Shown in pieces: positions 17,466-25,490 of a DNA stretch of 64,000 bases (position 1 is the first letter of the stretch; each line of letters begins with the position of its first letter). Under the pieces are notes generated by a model. It searched no databases. It was not told the DNA's origin and saw only the letters and a list, made by a program, of their open reading frames with translations. Source of the stretch: Pseudomonas chlororaphis (lineage in GTDB: Bacteria; Pseudomonadota; Gammaproteobacteria; Pseudomonadales; Pseudomonadaceae); assembly GCF_003731765.1 (NCBI RefSeq), contig NZ_MOAL01000008.1:186001-250000 (forward strand), given 5' to 3'. The position numbers and the translations under genes were made by a program.

Positions 17466-18653
17466 TTGCCTCTGCGTAGCACTTTCACTCGTTTCTTTGC
17501 CATGGAAGCTGCCAGCGGCCTGCTATTGATTGCCGCCGCTGTGCTGGCCCTGATCATCAATAACTCGCCGCTGTCCTGGCTCTATAACGGATTGCTGGAA
17601 ACCCCGGTGGTGGCCCAGATCGGCGCCCTGAAAATCGCCAAGCCGCTGTTGCTGTGGATCAACGACGGCCTGATGGCCCTGTTCTTCCTGCTGATCGGCC
17701 TGGAGGTCAAGCGGGAGGTCCTGGAAGGCCACCTGTCCAAGCCTTCGCAGATTGTCCTGCCCGGTACGGCGGCCATCGGCGGGATGCTGGTGCCGGCGCT
17801 GATCTATTGGTTCCTCAACCGCGACAACCCGCCAGCCCTGAACGGCTGGGCCATTCCCACCGCCACGGACATTGCCTTCGCCCTTGGTGTGCTGGCCTTG
17901 CTCGGCAAACAGGTGCCGGTGTCGCTGAAGCTGTTCCTGATGACCCTGGCGATCATTGATGACCTGGGGGCCATCGTGATCATCGCGATCTTCTATTCCG
18001 GTGCCCTGTCGACCTTGTCGCTGATGCTGGCGGCCGCGTGCCTGGCGGCCCTGGTGGCGATGAATCGCCTGGGGGTGGTGAAGCTCGGGCCTTACATGAT
18101 CATCGGCCTGATTCTCTGGGTCTGCGTACTCAAGAGTGGGGTGCATGCGACGCTGGCCGGCGTGACCCTGGCCTTCTGCATTCCGCTGCGCACCAAAAAC
18201 GCCGAGCCCTCGCCACTGCGTAGCCTGGAACACGCCCTGCACCCTTGGGTGTCTTACGGCATCCTGCCCTTGTTCGCCTTCGCCAACGCCGGGCTGTCCC
18301 TGATCGGCGTAACCCTCGAAAGCTTCACCCACGCCGTGCCGATGGGCATCGCCATCGGCCTGCTGCTGGGCAAGACCGTGGGGGTCTTCGGCTTGACCTG
18401 GCTGGCAGTCAAGAGCGGCCTCTCGGCCCTGCCCAGCGGCGCCAATTGGGGTCAGGTGCTGGGGGTGGCGATCCTCTGCGGGATCGGCTTCACCATGAGC
18501 TTGTTCGTCGGCTCCCTGGCCTTTGTCCCGGGCAGCAGCGATTACGCGGGCATGGACCGCATGGGGATCCTCACCGGTTCCTTGTTCGCCGCCTTGATCG
18601 GTTATGCGGTGACCGCCGCCGCCAGCCGCAAGAACAACAGCCTGGCTTCCTGA
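17466..18653 (+). CDS. nhaA: Na+/H+ antiporter NhaA
   Basis: Inner-membrane antiporter exchanging Na+ (or Li+) for protons, 395 residues with about twelve spans. The transport site is intact: LAIIDDLGAIVIIAIFY contains the paired Asp residues equivalent to D163/D164 of E. coli NhaA. The cytoplasmic signature RSLEHALHPWVSYGILPLFA is also present. I chose the TTG at 17466 because GGGGAG lies seven bases upstream; the in-frame TTG at 17451 overlaps that ribosome site. The preceding 290 bases are AT-rich, probably promoter, with no gene. Confidence 0.93.
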   Translation: MPLRSTFTRFFAMEAASGLLLIAAAVLALIINNSPLSWLYNGLLETPVVAQIGALKIAKPLLLWINDGLMALFFLLIGLEVKREVLEGHLSKPSQIVLPGTAAIGGMLVPALIYWFLNRDNPPALNGWAIPTATDIAFALGVLALLGKQVPVSLKLFLMTLAIIDDLGAIVIIAIFYSGALSTLSLMLAAACLAALVAMNRLGVVKLGPYMIIGLILWVCVLKSGVHATLAGVTLAFCIPLRTKNAEPSPLRSLEHALHPWVSYGILPLFAFANAGLSLIGVTLESFTHAVPMGIAIGLLLGKTVGVFGLTWLAVKSGLSALPSGANWGQVLGVAILCGIGFTMSLFVGSLAFVPGSSDYAGMDRMGILTGSLFAALIGYAVTAAASRKNNSLAS

Positions 18654-18670
18654 TCCAGGCCTGAAAACAC

Positions 18671-18707
18671 AAAACCCCGACCAGTTGCCTGGTCGGGGTT
18701 TTGTTTT
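18671..18707. terminator. Bidirectional rho-independent terminator
   Basis: AAAACCCCGACCAG, loop TTGC, CTGGTCGGGGTTTT with further T residues: a 14-bp perfect stem between convergent nhaA and the SlyB-like gene, A-rich on one side and T-rich on the other. Confidence 0.92.
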
Positions 18708-18720
18708 AAGCGCTGAAGGC

Positions 18721-19185
18721 TTAGTGGGAAACGCGACTGGTGCCATCCACGGTCATGATGCGCACACGCTCACCGACGCGGAACACTTCGTTTTCCTGGA
18801 CCTGTTGCACATAGGCACGAATACCGCCGTCGTCTTCACGGACGGTGATTTCCACGCCTTGGGTGCGGGTCAGGCCTTCTTCCGTGGCCGAGCCCAGCAG
18901 GCCGCCGGCCACCGCGCCGATCACCGCGGTAACGATGCTGCCACGGCCGCCGCCGATAGCGCTGCCGCCCACGCCACCAATCACGGCACCCGCAGCGCCA
19001 CCGATTGGGGTCTTGGTGCCTTCGATTTTCACCGGACGCAAGGATTCGATGGTACCCAGGCGGACGCTCTGAACCCGACGCGCTTCATCACGTGAGTAAG
19101 AGTCACCGGTCAGGTTCGAGGCACAGCCACCGAGCAACATCGCCATCGTGGTGAAGGACGCAACCAGCAGAACAGACTTACGCAT
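18721..19185 (-). CDS. SlyB-like glycine-zipper outer membrane lipoprotein
   Basis: Small lipoprotein of 154 residues. The signal peptide MRKSVLLVASFTTMAMLLGG ends at the lipobox Cys (LLGGC). The middle is a glycine-zipper: GGAAGAVIGGVGGSAIGGG then VIGAVAGGLLGSATEEG, expected to insert as two short transmembrane helices. The C-terminal domain is SlyB/Pcp-like (ITVREDDGGIRAYVQQ, FRVGERVRIM). Such proteins stabilise the outer membrane under stress. ATG 19185 has GGAG nearby; the longer frame to 19269 is rejected. Confidence 0.88.
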   Translation of the reverse strand: MRKSVLLVASFTTMAMLLGGCASNLTGDSYSRDEARRVQSVRLGTIESLRPVKIEGTKTPIGGAAGAVIGGVGGSAIGGGRGSIVTAVIGAVAGGLLGSATEEGLTRTQGVEITVREDDGGIRAYVQQVQENEVFRVGERVRIMTVDGTSRVSH

Positions 19186-19357
19186 AGGATCAACTCCAAA
19201 GGACAGACGAACATTAAACTCCGCAGCTTGATACCTGTCACGGCATGGCCCGGATAAAATTGTTTTCATTCAGCCTAAGTACAGACTGCACAAACGCCAA
19301 GAACGCTCAAAACCTTAGCGCTGATTTACAAGGCTGCACTCCGCCGAAAGGATTTCC

Positions 19358-19594
19358 ATGGACTACTTCATCATCGTCGCCACTACCCTGGCCGGCCTGT
19401 ATTTTCACGGCTGGCTGTATGTCCGCATCAAGCGCTGGATGGATCGCGACCTGGCCTTGTCGCTGGCCGGCGCCGACGAGGGGAAGAAGCAGTTCATGCT
19501 GCAACAACTGGCCTCGGCCCATCGGCAGAAAGTAAAACGCCGGGACCTGCCGCAGTGGCTCAAGGCCGCTGCGGCCGGTTATCCCGGCGAATGA
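19358..19594 (+). CDS. Small single-span membrane protein, hypothetical
   Basis: 78 residues with one N-terminal hydrophobic stretch (MDYFIIVATTLAGLYFHGW) followed by a basic, amphipathic tail (RIKRWMDRDLALSLAG, HRQKVKRRDLPQWLKAAA). AAAGGA lies seven bases before the ATG. Codon use matches its neighbours, and the frame fills the space between the SlyB-like gene and pdxH. No domain is recognised. Real but uncharacterised. Confidence 0.65.
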   Translation: MDYFIIVATTLAGLYFHGWLYVRIKRWMDRDLALSLAGADEGKKQFMLQQLASAHRQKVKRRDLPQWLKAAAAGYPGE

Positions 19595-19607
19595 CACTGC
19601 AACGGCT

Positions 19608-20252
19608 TTAAGGGGCCAGGCGCTCACGCAGCCAGTCGGCGCCCTGCAGACGGTAGTTCAAGCGATCGTGCAGACGGCTTGCCCGCCCTTGCCAGAACTC
19701 GATGCGCTCCGGCAGCAGGCGGTAACCGCCCCAGTGCTCCGGGCAATCGGGCTGGCTGTCGCTGAAGCGCGCCTCCGTCGCCTTGAGCAACCCCTCCAAC
19801 TCGGCCCGGTCGGCAATTACCCGGCTTTGCGGCGAAGCCCAGGCCCCCAGGCGGCTGCCCAGCGGCCGCACCTGGTAATAGGCATCGGACTCTTGTGCAC
19901 TGACCTTGACCACGCGGCCTTCGATACGCACCTGGCGTTCCAGCGTGGGCCAGAAAAACGTCATGGCCGCAAAGGGGCGCGCGGCCAATTGCCGGCCCTT
20001 ATCGCTCTCGTAGTTGGTGAAAAAGGTAAAACCTTGTTCATCCAGGCCCTTGAGCAGCAGGATCCGGCAATGGGGGCGGCCGTCTTCATCGACGGTCGCC
20101 AGGGTCATGGCGTTGGCTTCAACCGGGGCTTGCTCGGTCTTCACCGCATCCGCGAACCACTGATGGAACAAGCCGAATGGCTCACCCGGGGCTTGAGCCT
20201 CGGTCAAGCCATCACGCGTGTAGTCGCGGCGCATATCAGCCAAGGCAGTCAT
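19608..20252 (-). CDS. pdxH: Pyridoxamine 5'-phosphate oxidase
   Basis: FMN-dependent enzyme oxidising pyridoxine- or pyridoxamine-5'-phosphate to pyridoxal 5'-phosphate, the last step of B6 synthesis and salvage. 214 residues, standard length. Signatures: NAMTLATVDEDGRPHCRILL, FTNYESDKGRQLAARPFAAM (FMN phosphate contacts) and the C-terminal RLHDRLNYRL preceded by IEFWQGRASR. It lies 23 bases downstream of the OmpA-family lipoprotein gene on the same strand, so the two may be cotranscribed. Confidence 0.96.
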   Translation of the reverse strand: MTALADMRRDYTRDGLTEAQAPGEPFGLFHQWFADAVKTEQAPVEANAMTLATVDEDGRPHCRILLLKGLDEQGFTFFTNYESDKGRQLAARPFAAMTFFWPTLERQVRIEGRVVKVSAQESDAYYQVRPLGSRLGAWASPQSRVIADRAELEGLLKATEARFSDSQPDCPEHWGGYRLLPERIEFWQGRASRLHDRLNYRLQGADWLRERLAP

Positions 20253-20275
20253 GGCAGCATCCTTTCCCTTGGGTG

Positions 20276-21544
20276 TCAGTTTTTAGCCTGGGCGGTACCG
20301 GTCGCGGCTTTTTTTGCCGGAGCAGCCGCTTTCTTCGCCGGAGCCTTCTTGGCCGCCGGTTTTTTCGCCGCTACGGCTTTTTTCGCCGGCGCAGCGGATT
20401 TTTTCGCCGCAGCCACTGGAGCAACAGCTGGCTTGACGTCTTGCACCGCCACCAGTTCGGCCTCGGAAGGCGTCGGCTGGTTGTACTTGCTCAGCAGGCC
20501 GAGCATGGTGCTGCGCTGAGTCAGCATGATTTCAACGCGACGGTTCAAGGCACGGCCCGGAGCGCTGTCATTGGCTGCACGCGGCATCACCGAACCCATG
20601 CCACGCAGCATCAGGCGGTCTTGCTTCAGGCCGCTGAGGCTGAAGATCGCAGCCACGGACTGGGCACGATCACGGCTCAGCTTCTGATTGACGCCTGCGG
20701 CGCCGGTGGTGTCGGCATGGCCCAAGACCAGCACGGCGGTCTTGGTGTCGCCCTCAACGGCCTTGGCCACGCGGGTAAACGGACCCAGGGTCACGGGCAG
20801 CAGCATGGCTGGACGATCCGGGTTGAACGAGCCGTCTACCGGGGCAATCACCACCAGTACGTTTTCACGGCGTTCCAGTTGCAGCTTGCTGTCCTTGATC
20901 GCTTCACGCAGGCGCGGCTCGTAGGTGTCCAGCCAGGCCTGGGTGATTTTCGGATCAGGCATCGGGATGTCCGCCACGTCCACCTTGCTCAGCGGCTTGG
21001 GCTCGCTTTTAGCGAACGGCCACCACCAATGGGTCTCGCTGTCGGCTTTTGCAGCGACGGCAACCGGAGCCGGTGCGGCTTCGACTTTCTTGGTCTCGGC
21101 GACAGGCTTGTCAGCGTCCGAATCCTTGGAAGAGAACGGCCACCACCAGCTGCCACCGCTCTCGGCTTTGGCAACGGGTTCGGCAACAGCGGCCGCTGCC
21201 GGGGCTGGCGCTTCAGCAACGGCGGCGGGTTTGGCGGCTGGCGCCGGTGCCGCAGCGGCTTTGCTGGCCGGGGCTTTACTGGCCGGCGTAGCCGCAGGCT
21301 TGGCGGCGGCGGTAGATTTGTTCGCGGCGGCTGGAGCGGCCGGGGCAGCAGGCTTGGCGGCGGGGGCAGCGGGTTGCGCTGCCACGGTGGCCGGTTTTTC
21401 TGCGGCGGGCGCCACGTCCTTGCTGGTCGCCTTATCGGAACCGAACGACCACCAGTGGCCACCGTCTGCATCATTTTGTGGTGTTTGTGCGCAACCGGTG
21501 ACGGTCAGGCAGATGGCCAAGGCTAAAGACTTGTTCGACGACAT
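20276..21544 (-). CDS. OmpA-family lipoprotein with Trp-rich repeats and a Lys/Ala histone-like tail
   Basis: 422 residues in an unusual layout. A lipobox (LTVTGC, Cys18) is followed by about 160 residues of Ala/Pro/Lys low-complexity sequence punctuated by three aromatic blocks: HWWSF (30-34), WWWPF (133-137) and WWWPF (173-177), each preceded by a polar residue and followed by Ser/Lys/Asp. Then comes an OmpA C-terminal peptidoglycan-binding-like domain (about 215-365: LVLGHADTTGAAGVNQKLS, SAPGRALNRRVEIML). The last ~45 residues are AAKKSAAPAKKA-type repeats resembling histone H1/AlgP tails. Probably an outer-membrane lipoprotein touching peptidoglycan; the role of the repeats and tail is unknown. 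pdxH lies just downstream. Confidence 0.85.
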   Translation of the reverse strand: MSSNKSLALAICLTVTGCAQTPQNDADGGHWWSFGSDKATSKDVAPAAEKPATVAAQPAAPAAKPAAPAAPAAANKSTAAAKPAATPASKAPASKAAAAPAPAAKPAAVAEAPAPAAAAVAEPVAKAESGGSWWWPFSSKDSDADKPVAETKKVEAAPAPVAVAAKADSETHWWWPFAKSEPKPLSKVDVADIPMPDPKITQAWLDTYEPRLREAIKDSKLQLERRENVLVVIAPVDGSFNPDRPAMLLPVTLGPFTRVAKAVEGDTKTAVLVLGHADTTGAAGVNQKLSRDRAQSVAAIFSLSGLKQDRLMLRGMGSVMPRAANDSAPGRALNRRVEIMLTQRSTMLGLLSKYNQPTPSEAELVAVQDVKPAVAPVAAAKKSAAPAKKAVAAKKPAAKKAPAKKAAAPAKKAATGTAQAKN

Positions 21545-21683
21545 GGGATATCCACGAAATGAGGTAAAAATTACGGTCTATGCGACCCGTACAACAGACG
21601 CTTGGAAATTATAAAAGCCACAGGGTTCCATCCCGCAGATTTCCAAGCATGTTTAAGCAAAAAAGTTCTTAACAGCAACCTTT

Positions 21684-22829
21684 TTACAGACAATCCGACA
21701 GAACCCTCACCAGCTTCTGTGCCCGGGGATCCATCAATACATAGGGCCCCAAGGTATTGGTGACAAAACCAAAGGCCACATCATGTTCCGGGTCGGCAAA
21801 ACCAACGGAACCGCCGGCTCCAGGATGGCCAAAGGCCCGTGCACCGAGGCCGAAGGTGGCATTGGGCACCGTGGGCTGATCGAGCATACAGCCCAGGCCG
21901 AAGCGCGTCTGGGTCAGCAGGGTTTTATCCATGCCGAGGCTGTGCTCCCGGGTCAATTCTTCCAGCATGTCGGCTTCCAGCAGGCTGCCATCGAGCAGGC
22001 CACTGTAGAAGCCTGCCAGGCTGCGGGCGTTGCCATGGCCATTGGCCGCCGGCTGCTGCATGCGCCGCCATTCCGGCTTGTTGGTGCTGGTCATGATCGA
22101 CGGAGGGTTGGTGAAGGCCCGCGTGGTCATGGCCGCCGGCTCACGCATCGTGACCTGCAACAGACGCTGGGCGGCGGCGTCGCCGACATTGCCCTTGCCT
22201 CGGGCGATGTGCGCCACTCGGTAGAACTCCTCATCCGCCAGCCCGACATGAAAATCCAGGCCCAGCGGCTTGGCCACTCGCGCCACGATGGACTCCCCCG
22301 GCCCGCGCCCATCGGCGCGACGCAGCAACTCCCCGACCAGCCAGCCGTAGGTGATGGCCGCATAGCCATGGCCTTCACCTGGCGTCCACCAGGGCTGCTC
22401 GGCCGCGAGGGCCGCGACCATCGTGGACCAGTCGTAAAGCGCCTCGGCCGGCAGCAGCTCACGCAAGGCCGGCAGGCCCGCCTGATGGCACAACAACTGG
22501 CGCAGGGTGATGCGTTCCTTGCCGGCCGCAGCAAACTCGGGCCAGTACTGGGCAACCGGTGCATCCAGCTTGAGCTTGCCTTCGGCCACCAATTGCAGGG
22601 CGGTCACCGCGGTGAAGGTCTTGGTGCAAGAGAACAGGTTGGCGATGGTGTCGCTGTGCCAGGCCTCGGCGCCGTCCTTGTCGGCCGTACCGGCCCACAG
22701 GTCGATCACGGTTTCCCCGCCGATCTGGATGCACAGCGCGGCACCGCGCTCCTGGGGATCCTCGAAGAGTGCCGCGAACGCTTCGCGCACGGCTTCGAAT
22801 TTAAGTTCGTAATGACCCTGAATCTGCAC
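21684..22829 (-). CDS. Serine hydrolase of the beta-lactamase/EstB esterase family
   Basis: 381-residue enzyme of the class C beta-lactamase fold used by many esterases. The nucleophile motif SxxK is SCTK (67-70) in NLFSCTKTFTAVTALQ. A Tyr motif is likely in YAAITYGWLVGELLRR, and the third motif is HPGAGGSVGFADPE near the C-terminus. No signal peptide is seen, so it is probably cytoplasmic. The start is GTG at 22829 with a G-rich site upstream. Substrate unknown; family members hydrolyse short acyl esters rather than beta-lactams. Confidence 0.83.
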   Translation of the reverse strand: MQIQGHYELKFEAVREAFAALFEDPQERGAALCIQIGGETVIDLWAGTADKDGAEAWHSDTIANLFSCTKTFTAVTALQLVAEGKLKLDAPVAQYWPEFAAAGKERITLRQLLCHQAGLPALRELLPAEALYDWSTMVAALAAEQPWWTPGEGHGYAAITYGWLVGELLRRADGRGPGESIVARVAKPLGLDFHVGLADEEFYRVAHIARGKGNVGDAAAQRLLQVTMREPAAMTTRAFTNPPSIMTSTNKPEWRRMQQPAANGHGNARSLAGFYSGLLDGSLLEADMLEELTREHSLGMDKTLLTQTRFGLGCMLDQPTVPNATFGLGARAFGHPGAGGSVGFADPEHDVAFGFVTNTLGPYVLMDPRAQKLVRVLSDCL

Positions 22830-22969
22830 CTTGATGCCCCCGGAACCCGCATTGAAAAGTGGCCGGCATTGTTCCAGCCCTGAAGGTTTTTGGAAACAAC
22901 CCCGGCAGGCGCCGAGCGGCCGATGAGATGACCCGAAACCTCAGCGCCAGCGCCTGAAAAAGATGCCCC

Positions 22970-25396
22970 TTAGTGACCGTTGCCCGAATGGCCACCCGCG
23001 TGACCGGCGCCGGGCCCCTGGCCCTTGCCGTCATGGCCTTTCTGGCCACCGTCGCCACCGTGGCTGTCATTGACCACCTGGGCCTTTGCGGCTTCCTTGC
23101 TCAGTTGATCAACGGCCTGCAGGTTGCTTTTGCGCACGCTGTCGACAAACCCCTGGAACGGCACATCGGTGATCCCCACCAGGCCGAAGTGGCCATTTTC
23201 GCCATCCAGCAAACGACCGGTCACCGGTTGATCGAGGTATTGGAACCAGTGCACGCCAACAATCGACGGCTCGCTCAACGCCTGCTTGAGGAAGTTGGCG
23301 TAGGCCGGGCCTCGGTCTTCTTCCCGGGCCAGCTCGGTCGCCCCGCCCCACAGCGGGCCGCGATCGCGAGAGCCGAAGTTGAACTCGGTGATCAGCACTG
23401 GTTTGTCCAGGCTGCGCAGTTGTTCGAAGTCGTAACCGTCCTGGGGCTTGAGGGTGTACATATTGAAGCTCAGCACGTCGCAGTACTGGGCACAGGAAGC
23501 CACCGCCTCCGGTGTGCTGACGGCATAACGACCGCCCAGCAACAGTTGGTTCGGCGCATGCCACTTCAACGAGTCAGAGATGGTCTTGAAATAGGTGTCC
23601 GCGAAGACCTTCTGGAAGTACTTGAAGTCGGCTTCGATCTCCGGATGTTCCGGGCTTGGCAGCGGCGGCACGAAACCTGGGTCTTCCATCAACTCCCAGG
23701 CCGGCAGGTCGATGCCCCAGGCCTTCGACAGGCCTGCCTGGTTGCGGTACTTGTCCCGCAGTTGCTTGAGAAATGCGCGCTTGGCCGGCACGTCGGTGGT
23801 CAGGCGCAGCGTGCCATAGGCCAGGGCATAACGGGCCTTGGCATCGTCGCCGGGGCCGGCCCAGGCCAGTTCGTTGTCGGCGAAGTAACCGATCAGCCAG
23901 GGATCGTCGCGGTGATCGCGAGCGGCAATCGCCACGGCTCGCTCGGTGGCCATGGCGAAGCGCGGGTCGAAGGGGTCGGGCATGCCGCCCCACCAATCGC
24001 TGCCGGTGCTGATGCTGGCGTAATCACCGACGATCGACAGCGGCAAGGTGTAGGGCACCCGGGCATTCAAGTCCAGGGCCGGTGCGCTCCAGTTACCGAT
24101 GGTGTTGAAGCCCCAGGCCTGCAAGCGGTCCAGGGTATGGCCAACCCAGCGTTTTTCATCGAGGCGCGCGGCCACGCAAGGGGCGACTGCGGCGGCCTCG
24201 GTCTGGTCCGTGCTGACCTCGGCTTCGGTCTTGGCGGCCTCGGTCTTGGCAGCTACGGCCACACCGGCCGGGGACTCGCTGCCCGGAACACAGGTTGTGC
24301 CGTAGGTGCGCCGCAAGTTGGCGCCATAGAAGTCGTACCAGCGCCCATTGCTGTAGGCGCGGCCCTTGTCGGCGCCGTTGCCACCACGGTTGTCGCCCTC
24401 GCCGTAGAAGGCCGCCAGGGGCTCATCAGCCGTCGGCAGGCCGCCGAACATCCACTCACGTCCGGCAATGTAGGTCTGGCTGTTGTCGGGGGTGACGGTA
24501 TTGACCCCCAAGGAGTAGAACGGATGGCCTTCGGGGGTCACCAGGTACCAGCGACCGTCGCGCTTCTCGGTGTGGAAAAAACCACTGGCCTTGAACGATG
24601 GGCCCTGGGTCCAGCCACCGAACTTGTCCAGGGACGCCTTTTCGCGTTCCGCCAGCCAGGCCTTGAGTTGCTGTTGTTCCTTGGCATCTGCGGCCTTGAG
24701 CTGCTCGTCGCTGCTGATCTTTTCCGGCCATTTGGCCCGGGTCGACTGGCCATAGGCATCCACCAGCGATCCATAGACCGCCTGCACCACGCCCTCGCCG
24801 TCCTGCACGCCAAAGCGCTCCAGCAGGATGCTCTGGGCAGCATTGGGTTTATCCAGGGACAAAGTCACCGACACCACTTGGCTGCGGTCCAGTTCACCCT
24901 CGCTGCTGGCCAGCAGGATGCGTTGGCCGTCCACGGTCATCGGCATCGGCGGGCCGGCTTTCATGCCCTGGCTCAACGGAGAGCTGGGCACCAGCGGCAC
25001 CAGCAAGGTCTGCGCAGGGCCAGCCGGCAAGTCGATGCGGCTGACCAGGGTCTTGCCGTCGTTGCTCTGGATCTTGACGTAGAGAGTCAGCGCCCAGTTC
25101 ATTGCGCTCTGGATGCGCAAGCTCATCATCCCCGACTGCGACCAGTCCCAGGCGCCGGTCTGCGGGGTCAGGCGCAGGCTGGGCTCGGTAGCGGGGTTAA
25201 AGGTCACACGGCGCAACACCTCGCCTTCGGCCGTTTGCTCCGCGTTGGATTGCGGCAGGCTGGCATCTTGTGTCGCCACCCGTACCACATCGGCGGGCCG
25301 GACAAAGTTGAACAGCGTCTGCTGGCCCGCCGGCGCTGCGAGCAGCGGCGTAGAGCACAACAGAGCAAAAATGGCAGGCAACGAGCGGCGCATCAT
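22970..25396 (-). CDS. Secreted glycoside hydrolase, agarase-like (clan GH-A), with His/Gly-rich tail
   Basis: About 808 residues. A signal peptide (MMRRSLPAIFALLCSTPLLA) precedes a beta-sandwich-like region of ~230 residues. The next part resembles GH50-type beta-agarases (KASGFFHTEKRDGRWYLVTP, then EGHPFYSLGVNTV). The barrel has a candidate acid/base Glu in GYFADNELAW and a candidate nucleophile Glu in LITEFNFGSRD. A charged Ala/Glu-rich insert (AAKTEAAKTEAEVST) interrupts the barrel region. The C-terminus is a His/Gly/Asp tail (SHGGDGGQKGHDGKGQGPG and on). I chose ATG 25396; a TTG at 25405 is possible. The substrate is uncertain: agar is unlikely for a soil or plant pseudomonad, so an exopolysaccharide is a fair guess. 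Confidence 0.75.
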   Translation of the reverse strand: MMRRSLPAIFALLCSTPLLAAPAGQQTLFNFVRPADVVRVATQDASLPQSNAEQTAEGEVLRRVTFNPATEPSLRLTPQTGAWDWSQSGMMSLRIQSAMNWALTLYVKIQSNDGKTLVSRIDLPAGPAQTLLVPLVPSSPLSQGMKAGPPMPMTVDGQRILLASSEGELDRSQVVSVTLSLDKPNAAQSILLERFGVQDGEGVVQAVYGSLVDAYGQSTRAKWPEKISSDEQLKAADAKEQQQLKAWLAEREKASLDKFGGWTQGPSFKASGFFHTEKRDGRWYLVTPEGHPFYSLGVNTVTPDNSQTYIAGREWMFGGLPTADEPLAAFYGEGDNRGGNGADKGRAYSNGRWYDFYGANLRRTYGTTCVPGSESPAGVAVAAKTEAAKTEAEVSTDQTEAAAVAPCVAARLDEKRWVGHTLDRLQAWGFNTIGNWSAPALDLNARVPYTLPLSIVGDYASISTGSDWWGGMPDPFDPRFAMATERAVAIAARDHRDDPWLIGYFADNELAWAGPGDDAKARYALAYGTLRLTTDVPAKRAFLKQLRDKYRNQAGLSKAWGIDLPAWELMEDPGFVPPLPSPEHPEIEADFKYFQKVFADTYFKTISDSLKWHAPNQLLLGGRYAVSTPEAVASCAQYCDVLSFNMYTLKPQDGYDFEQLRSLDKPVLITEFNFGSRDRGPLWGGATELAREEDRGPAYANFLKQALSEPSIVGVHWFQYLDQPVTGRLLDGENGHFGLVGITDVPFQGFVDSVRKSNLQAVDQLSKEAAKAQVVNDSHGGDGGQKGHDGKGQGPGAGHAGGHSGNGH

Positions 25397-25490
25397 AAAA
25401 AGCAAATTCTCCCTTGCGGCCGATCAATCGGCCGGTATTGATTCGGTGACAGGCAATAGACAGCGCGGCGGAGCAATATGCGGGCCGCGC

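Noticed and set aside
22973..25441. Open frame of about 820 codons opposite the agarase-like gene
   Set aside because: Antisense to a gene with signal peptide and family motifs; its composition is that produced by GC-rich third codon positions. No ribosome site and no recognisable domain.
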